A stretch of 64,000 nt of DNA, from NCBI GenBank assembly GCA_963556695.1, contig CAUWAG010000019.1:1583165-1647164 (forward strand), read 5' to 3'. Of the stretch, positions 58,100 to 64,000 are shown piece after piece. The stretch is from Anthostomella pinea (taxonomy: Eukaryota > Ascomycota > Sordariomycetes > Xylariales > Xylariaceae). The notes under the pieces are model-generated. The model saw only the letters and a program-made list of their open reading frames with translations, was not told where the DNA came from and searched no databases. Both the position numbers and the translations under genes were made by a program. Position 1 is the stretch's first letter; every line of letters starts with the position of its first letter.

Positions 58100-59228
58100 A
58101 TTATCATCGCCCATCTCCCACGTGAATGTCCAGATCCTGCCGCTTGTCCAGCCCTTCCTGGCCTCGGCAACAGTCAAAGAGCGGAAGCTGTTCCGCCACT
58201 GGGTTTCCTACCTGAGCGACGTCTTCCTGCCAAAACCGTACTCCGACAACCCCTTTCGGACCATCCTTATCCCTCTCGTCGGCCGAGTCGGAAACTCCCC
58301 GTCCTGGGCACGCTTCGCTTCTGCACTGCATATATGCTGCCGCAGCCTTTCATCTCGGCCACCGCCGTTAAGCACCAGGAGATCGGTCTGCCCTACCTGC
58401 GCCAGAGCATAGCCGAGTCAGGAGAAGGTCTACATGAGTCCATCCTTGCCGCCATCATCCTGATGACATCTATCGTGGTCATTACCGGCATCCCTTCGAC
58501 CTGGCGCATCCACGTCCGCGGCGGCAGTGAATGGCTGCAAGCGCAAAGGCCGGAGTGGAGAGAAATTTACAATGCTCGCATCCTGTACCAGCTTTTCGAA
58601 TGCATAAAGCTTATCGGTCTCCTGTCCGGGGCGCACAAGGCCCGGGCAGGCTCGGACGAGTTGCCGGAACAGCATTGCGTCTCGTTTGTAACCGTGCAAG
58701 GGTGTTCTGCCCAAGACGGTGCATACCATCTAGACAGGTTCTATGGCATTTCAAGCCGTTATTCGACGCTCTCCACCATATGAGCCACATGAGGCACGCG
58801 TCATGCAGCCTGTCTAACTGCGACCTCGAAACCATCGAGGCGCGTATAGCGAATGCCAAACCAGACATTTCTCGTCTCCGGCAACCGTCCTCTGTTGCGG
58901 AGAGACTGGCCACACACCATGCCCTCGTCTTCTACTACGCCTGCCGCATACAGCTCCAGCGGGACTTCCGCCGTGTTCCCCCGTTCCAGGTACAAGAGCT
59001 CGTAGAAATGAGCCTACGCCACCTCGAGGAAATCCACCCCATCGAACGTACAGTGCACGCTTGCGCGCTGGTATGACCGAAATTTGTCATTTCATGTGTG
59101 AAGCAGAAGACGTGGACCTCCGAGCGCGGCTGCTGCGTCTTTTCGACACGGGTGACATTCTCGGCATCGGGGGTATCACACAAGCCGCCAAGATCGTCCA
59201 GGAGGTCTGGCACCATAGAGATCAAAGC
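58100..59228 (+). pseudogene. fungal-specific transcription factor (Fungal_trans_2 domain) gene, broken
   Basis: Family-like segments follow in order but in changing frames: LVQPFLASATVKERKLFRHW and PYSDNPFRTILIPL (about 58122-58272), LLHCIYAAAAFHLGHRR (about 58318-58370), LPYLRQSIAESGEGLHESIL with IHVRGGSEWLQAQRPEWREI (to about 58660), then ERLATHHALVFYYACRIQLQ and SLRHLEEIHPIERTVHACAL (to 59071). At 59072-59078 the expected VWPKF reads V-stop-PKF (TGG to TGA), followed by a further frame change into EDVDLRARLLRLFDTGDI. With at least four frame changes and one stop the gene cannot make its regulator. No Zn2Cys6 motif was found upstream. Confidence 0.72.
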
Positions 59229-59259
59229 GGACAGCATACGGCAAATCATCAACAAAGTT

Positions 59260-59539
59260 GAAGCGCTTGCAGCGCGGGGACTGTCGGCATGCTTCCAGGA
59301 GCGCGAGGTGTATGGTGACGTTGTTCACAGAGTAGTCAAGAACGGTGGAGACGAGGCCGTCGCAGTCGGAGAGGCACTGCGCCAGAGATGGCGCCGAGTA
59401 GTCCGTGAGGCGGAAATCGACATCTTCGCGCTCGACGCTTTCTTGGATCGTGATAACACCACGACTTGGTGCGAGGCGGCCAGAAGCACCTCGACCACGT
59501 CTCGGCCCATGTCGCCGGTCCGGCAATAGCAACACGCAT
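59260..59539 (-). pseudogene. NmrA-like/isoflavone-reductase-like gene fragment, frameshifted and truncated
   Basis: Starts MRVAIAG at 59539, then needs a frame change to read TGDMGRDVVEVLLAASHQ with VVVLSRS, and another to read VDFRLTDYSAPSLAQCLSDC with DGLVSTV and LALLEACRQSPRCKRF. This is the order of an NAD(P)-binding NmrA-like Rossmann fold. Homology stops after KRF at about 59261, where the sequence meets the tail of the broken transcription factor on the other strand. About two thirds of a normal protein is missing. Confidence 0.7.
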
Positions 59540-60383
59540 GATCGATTTGTGAGTCCGGCGAAAATACGTTGCGGTAATGCTACAACTCGTCTCAAACAGG
59601 ACCAGACAGCCGACTTTTATACCCGCTACCCGCCGTGCATTGTCTTCTGCTTTATCTTCGCATACTACCCTCGCCGTCACCTACTTGATCGCTTATCTTA
59701 TCTCTTTCCTCCCTTCCCCACTCCTACAGGCCACGGGGACCCGTAGTCTTGAATCTTTCAGATCTCTCTCCCGTAGGGAGGCAGGGAAGCAAGGCGCTCT
59801 CATGCTGCCATTACTGGCAAGCTGGGAAGCCAACTCATTACAATTATTTATCGATAGAGGGACACACTGAAGTATAGGTAAGCTATCAGTCTGGCCACTA
59901 TTCTGTGGATACTTGCTTTACGAGGTCGACGAGAATCGACCCATATTTGCTAACCAACCATGTCCTGCCAAGAAGAAGTAAGATTTGACGTTATGCCTTG
60001 TAACTGGACCATGATTCACCCCAGAGGCTCTCATATGTATTTAGATATTAATAAATATATTTAAATAAATATATCAATTACTATTGATAGCTTTTCTAGA
60101 TCACATAAAACCTAAGTTCTTCTGAAGGCTTATAGGTAGATGTGGCCGACCCTCGTGGAGGAAATTCGGAACCCGGCAGACCTCAGTACTACGCAGTACA
60201 TGCGGTGCTCAAGGATTAACATTTTTAGTGTCCCCCACCCGTGGAGTTGATCTACAATACCCATGAGGACAGGCGAATTTGCTTGCAACGTCAGATCGTG
60301 AACTCGTATTCCAGAGTAGTACGCGCGAGCAAAGTGTGGGTACAGCGGGTTATTAGCCGAGGGCCATGTCCCTTGGTAGTTGG
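59540..60383. other. intergenic region upstream of the aspartic protease gene
   Basis: Contains a short AT-rich patch (about 60036-60085, AATAAATATATTTAAATAAAT) and otherwise no gene or repeat. Confidence 0.4.
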
Positions 60384-60391
60384 TATATATA
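60384..60391 (+). promoter_or_regulatory. TATA box of the aspartic protease gene
   Basis: TATATATA, about 118 bases upstream of the ATG. It is followed by a repeated CTCATCTCACT pyrimidine-rich leader before the start codon. Confidence 0.6.
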
Positions 60392-60508
60392 CAAGTCGTT
60401 CCGGTTACTCCGCAACGTCAAGGGACACTTCAATCATCTCACTCATCTCACTCGTTTGCGCCTGGTTTCCCTCTCTTCCCTTCTCCGTGTACCACTATAG
60501 CTTCAGAC

Positions 60509-61735
60509 ATGCGTCACGCACTTGTCCTCGGGGGCGCTGCTCTGGCGTCCGCCGCGTACACACCTAGACAGGCGGACTTTTCGGCCACGCTGAACCCGCG
60601 AAGCGCTCAACCGAAGCATCCTGGTTTTAAAAGGGACGCAGCCTCCACCCCATCCGTCAATATCTCATCGGTCGAGCAGCTTGTCTACGATATCGACGTC
60701 GAGCTCGGCAACCAGCAGGTCAAGCTGCTGGTCGACTCGGGCAGTTTCTCGCTATGGACCGCCACGCCTGACTACCGATGCACTGATGGGTACTGGAACT
60801 ACACCACCACCACTTGTGGCATTGTCGGGACCTACGATCCTACGAGCGACCCAGATGCCGTTGAATACGACGGGACTGCCGTGACCTATTACGAATCATA
60901 CGGCTCCGGCTACGCCCAAGGCGCGGCCTATAACACCACCGTCACCATAGGCGGTTTTACGGTCGAGAACTATCCCATCGGGTACGCCGATGCGGTGGAC
61001 TTCTCCGGGGGCGACAACGAGGTTACCGGCATTATCGGCCTCGGGTTAGGCGAGGCGACCGGCTTCTACCTCAGCGACCCCTGGACCGCCCAGGCCCCGG
61101 CTGGGCTCTTCCAAAGGCTGAAGGAGCAGCTTGGCGCATGGCAGTTCGCCATCACGTACGGCGAGGGCATCTCGAACGGCCCCTCGAGCACCTCCAACAC
61201 CGGCACGCTTTCCCTCGGCGGCATCGCCACCGGCATGTACCCCGGCGACGTCGACACGGCAGAGTTCGTGACACTGAACATTTCGGCCGACTTCAAGAAG
61301 GAGGGCTATTCCTACTGGGGTGGCAACATCGACGGCTGGACGTACCCGAACGACACCGCTTCCGGCTACGCGACGCCCTTCGCCACCGACGTCCTGGTTG
61401 ACTCGGGCACCGCGTACATGAAAGTGGACCGTGGCACTACGGGGCTCTACAACGCCCTGTGGACCGGTGGCTCGACCGTCTCAGGCGACTACTACGTGAT
61501 CGACTGCAACGCGACGGCGCCCGACTTCAGCGTAATCATCGCCGGCGAGACGCGCAACATCTCGTCCCATGACCTTGTTTACAGGCTCGCCGACGGCACA
61601 TGTCAGTCCTCCATCACGGAGGCTATCAACTCGCCCCAATTCATCCTGGGCGCCCCGTTCTTCAAGAGCAATCTTGTCGTTTTCGACGGAGATGCGGAGG
61701 CGATCCATGTTGCGCAGAAACCGAGGGCTGCGTAG
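60509..61735 (+). CDS. secreted pepsin-type aspartic protease (family A1)
   Basis: Extracellular acid endopeptidase. Single exon, 408 residues. A signal peptide (MRHALVLGGAALASAA) is followed by a propeptide ending in a kexin-type Lys-Arg (GFKRD, residues 39-43). The first active-site loop is LLVDSGSFSLW (Asp76), using DSG in place of the common DTG; the second is VLVDSGTAYMKV. The flap-like region has YESYGSGYAQGA, and IIGLGLG and FILGAPFFKSNLVVFD are typical A1 segments. Several N-glycosylation sequons (NYTTTT, YNTTV, LNIS, RNIS) fit secretion. No C-terminal membrane or GPI signal is seen. Substitution of Ser at both DTG positions is tolerated in the family. Confidence 0.94.
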   Translation: MRHALVLGGAALASAAYTPRQADFSATLNPRSAQPKHPGFKRDAASTPSVNISSVEQLVYDIDVELGNQQVKLLVDSGSFSLWTATPDYRCTDGYWNYTTTTCGIVGTYDPTSDPDAVEYDGTAVTYYESYGSGYAQGAAYNTTVTIGGFTVENYPIGYADAVDFSGGDNEVTGIIGLGLGEATGFYLSDPWTAQAPAGLFQRLKEQLGAWQFAITYGEGISNGPSSTSNTGTLSLGGIATGMYPGDVDTAEFVTLNISADFKKEGYSYWGGNIDGWTYPNDTASGYATPFATDVLVDSGTAYMKVDRGTTGLYNALWTGGSTVSGDYYVIDCNATAPDFSVIIAGETRNISSHDLVYRLADGTCQSSITEAINSPQFILGAPFFKSNLVVFDGDAEAIHVAQKPRAA

Positions 61736-62887
61736 GGAGGCGTACGGCGTGCATGCACACGGGACTGTTGCTACTAAGACCCCTTGATATAGTAATGATA
61801 ATGTTTGTTGCGTATCTTCAAATCAGTATCACCAACACAGAACTTGAATTTATACCTTGCATCGATACTAAACCAACAGCTGTCTATCGTAGTGAACTCA
61901 AAGTACCCCCTTGTGATTCGTGCTGGTCGGGAAGTCTCAATGGAACCTACGCCACATTATCGGAGGATTGCGAACGTGGGGAACACCTGTCAAGGTAAGG
62001 ATGGACGGAAATAAGCAGCGGGACGCGCCAACTGTTTGCGTCTTTGCCGGCTGGATTTCTAAGCGTCACCACCCTGACTATCTTAGTCACCAAGACACCG
62101 ACCGACACTGCAAGTCCAAGTCCAAGCACAATGGCCCGAAGGAAAGCTTTCACCTTCAATCACCTATCTGGTCGAGACCCACGCTTCGGTTTCAGATAAA
62201 ACAGCCATGCCATCGTCATCAGCGAGCCCGTCAGCCGGTGCTCCGCCCAAGTCGCCGGACCGTTCCCCGACTCGGCGCCCACCGCCGTGCACGAAAGAGA
62301 CGCCGCTACTTGCGGGTGCGGCCGAGGAGGGCCGAGACGAGCACGAGGAAGCTGCGCTGCTCGAGCCACCCTAGGCATTATTCCCAAATCGACTCTACTA
62401 GAGTCGATTTGCGCACGGACCTGCACGCGGCGCACCTGGGCGCGTGCACGGTGACCAGGGGGGTAGAGTCGATTTGAAGACGAGGGGGTAGAGTCGATTT
62501 GGTTCCCGGGCGAAAATTCGGCCGGCGCTGACGGTTGTGTGGAGAGGACGAGACGGCGAATCCGGCCGTGCTGTCGGCGTGTCGCTGCGACGGTTGGAAG
62601 GGGGCTTTCTCTGTCCGTTGGGGTTAGGGGAAAGTTGGGCCTGGAGCCGGGAGGCGGGCGGGATGCCTGGCTAGCGGGGCCCAGGGCTGGACAAGGGTCA
62701 GACGGCAAGTGAATGATAGATGCAACTCGACTTTTCTCTTTCTTTGTCTACACAGCCTCACAAAAACAACTATTTTTCTTGGCGCCCCGATGTTAGGGCG
62801 CAACCTTGATATTTGCACTAAAGCAGGCACTTCTCTTAGTAACTGACTATCTCTGCCAAGGCACAAGAGAATTTTCTCACAAGCCGG
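61736..62887. other. intergenic region with TAGAGTCGATTTG repeats
   Basis: No convincing gene. The structured part is the motif group at 62385-62501. Overlapping frames at 61920-62708 are GC-rich shadows without family resemblance. The right part, from about 62710, may be the 5' untranslated region of the LINE relic. Confidence 0.4.
62385..62501. repeat. 13-base motif, one palindromic pair plus two direct copies
   Basis: TAGAGTCGATTTG occurs inverted at 62385-62397 and direct at 62399-62411, with one base between them (a 27-base perfect palindrome). It recurs directly at 62464-62476 and 62489-62501, each preceded by a G run. Confidence 0.9.
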
Positions 62888-64000
62888 ATGGCACCCTTCC
62901 ACGACGGGACCTCAAACACGCCCGTGGCCGTCCCAAAGACGACCACCGGCGGCGTGCTCAAATCCCCGGCCCCTAGAAAGACATACGGCCCGGCAACTCC
63001 GAGCAGGCTCCGCCAGGCGCTGCTTGACGACATTAGCAGCAGCCCGTCACAGGTCTCTGAGGCTGACTTCACCGGTATTTCCCCTCTGAAAGGAAAATCC
63101 CGAAATATCAATGACAGCAGCCCTACTGGAATGAAACGACCTCAATTGAACGAAATCTCGACAGACCAAGCTATTATACGCGGTATAGAGAATAAAACCT
63201 CCTCCTCAGAGTGCCAGGATTAAGTTGCCAGAATACTGGCTAAAGACAAGCACCTTTATGAAGTCAGGATAACAATGTTTTAAGAATGTGCTGCAGCGGT
63301 TAATAAGACACTTGAGAAAGCTAGAACCGAACTATACTCTCATGCCAAGGAGTTCAGCGCTTTTTTCTCTAAATGTCTGAACGAGTGGCTGAAAACCCGA
63401 GATCTGTCCAAAAGGAAGACCATCCCTGGGGGGATAGGGATGGTAAAGCCCACCGTGACCTTTGCCCAAGCTGTCTCCTCTAGCCAACGACAGCATCCAC
63501 GGACAGTCAACACTACCATAAAGAAAACACAGCCTGGCGCCCGTATCACTGCCAACCAACTGAAAAAGAAACAGGATGATCTCCAGGTCTTTGTCCGCAT
63601 AGATAATAGTTACTTAAAGCCTTACGGAATAAAATCTACACTGAACAGAAGACTTAAGCTCCACCCTCAAAAGCTTAGAGAAGTGACCCGGTGCCCCTCC
63701 GGATTTACCTTACACCCAAGGGACAAGCCAACTCAGGCTAAGCTCCTGGCCTTCCAAGAAAAAATCACTGATATTCTCAAAGCAGAAAAGATCAAGACCC
63801 ACACGGTCTGGCATCATTATAAGGTCAATGGATGCCTAAAAAAGGTCATCAGTGCGGAAGGATTGATAATCGACATTACCGACATTGCTATTGCTAATGA
63901 AGTTAAAGCCCAAACAGGTGACAGACCTTTAAGATACATACTCTCAAGGAACACAGTTGATTCTGATATGGAGACCACATGGGTTTGTTGTTTGTTTTGT
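62888..64000 (+). pseudogene. LINE (non-LTR retrotransposon) ORF1 relic, runs off the right edge
   Basis: Resembles ORF1 of fungal Tad/I-like LINEs: an N-terminal segment rich in Pro/Thr/Ser (VAVPKTTTGGVLKSPAPRK) with SRLRQALLDDIS, a middle KPTVTFAQAVSS, then the conserved ORF1 core (DLQVFVRIDNSYLKPYGIKS, TRCPSGFTLHPRDKPTQAKL, IADI/IANEVKAQTGDRPL). Two in-frame TAA codons (63221 and about 63281) break the frame and the homology continues past both, with no frame change needed. TAA is a single C-to-T step from CAA, as RIP would cause. The reverse transcriptase would lie to the right of the window. Confidence 0.72.

Overview
This window is nuclear DNA of a filamentous ascomycete (Pezizomycotina, most likely a Sordariomycete; the placement is inference). 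The genes have short introns (44-221 bases) with GTNNGT donors, CTNAC-type branch points and CAG/TAG acceptors. The families present are typical of these fungi: an OrdA-like P450, a DUF7730 protein, an AA12 dehydrogenase, a quinate-permease-like transporter and an ATRIP/Rad26 protein. Very AT-rich blocks interrupt normal GC-balanced DNA and show the C-to-T signature of repeat-induced point mutation (RIP).

Layout. 1-10,300: minus-strand genes for a peroxisomal thiolase (cut by the window edge), a GPI-anchored GH128 glucanase, a mitochondrial beta-carbonic anhydrase, a cytochrome P450 and a large amidase with an N-terminal extension. A 596-bp TA-flanked MITE lies between the glucanase and the carbonic anhydrase. 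10,300-18,100: gene-poor, with a RIP-degraded patch (11.8-13.3 kb) and one DUF7730 gene that carries a frameshift in a homopolymer. 18,140-30,400: conserved housekeeping block with CDP-diacylglycerol synthase, an ATRIP-like checkpoint protein, a PQ-rich annexin, an acidic protein of unknown function and a secreted PQQ-dependent AA12 dehydrogenase.

30,650-41,520: a 10.9-kb transposon graveyard with no host gene. It holds solo LTRs of several families, a 246-bp AAT microsatellite touching one LTR, a MITE related to the one at 3.8 kb, a complete but inactivated Fot1/pogo-like element (1,857 bp, TIRs and TA target duplication) and a 9-bp satellite. The two edges of the island are direct copies of one ~155-bp sequence; the left copy is the more heavily mutated.

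41,769-56,050: a quinate-permease-type sugar transporter, a broken prenylcysteine-lyase-like gene, a nine-exon SNF2/RING helicase with a GC-AG intron and an aldo/keto reductase. 56,050-64,000: decayed DNA holding a tRNA-like sequence with no usable anticodon arm, a broken fungal transcription factor meeting a broken NmrA-like gene tail to tail, a secreted aspartic protease, repeats of a 13-base motif and a LINE ORF1 relic running off the right edge.

The intact genes do not form one pathway. The P450-amidase pair (same strand, 304 bases apart) is the only plausible accessory metabolic pair. I found no CRISPR array, phage or plasmid feature. The main unusual content is the structured mobile-DNA island and the set of broken genes around it. 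Exon boundaries were placed by eye from splice motifs, reading-frame continuity and family resemblance.
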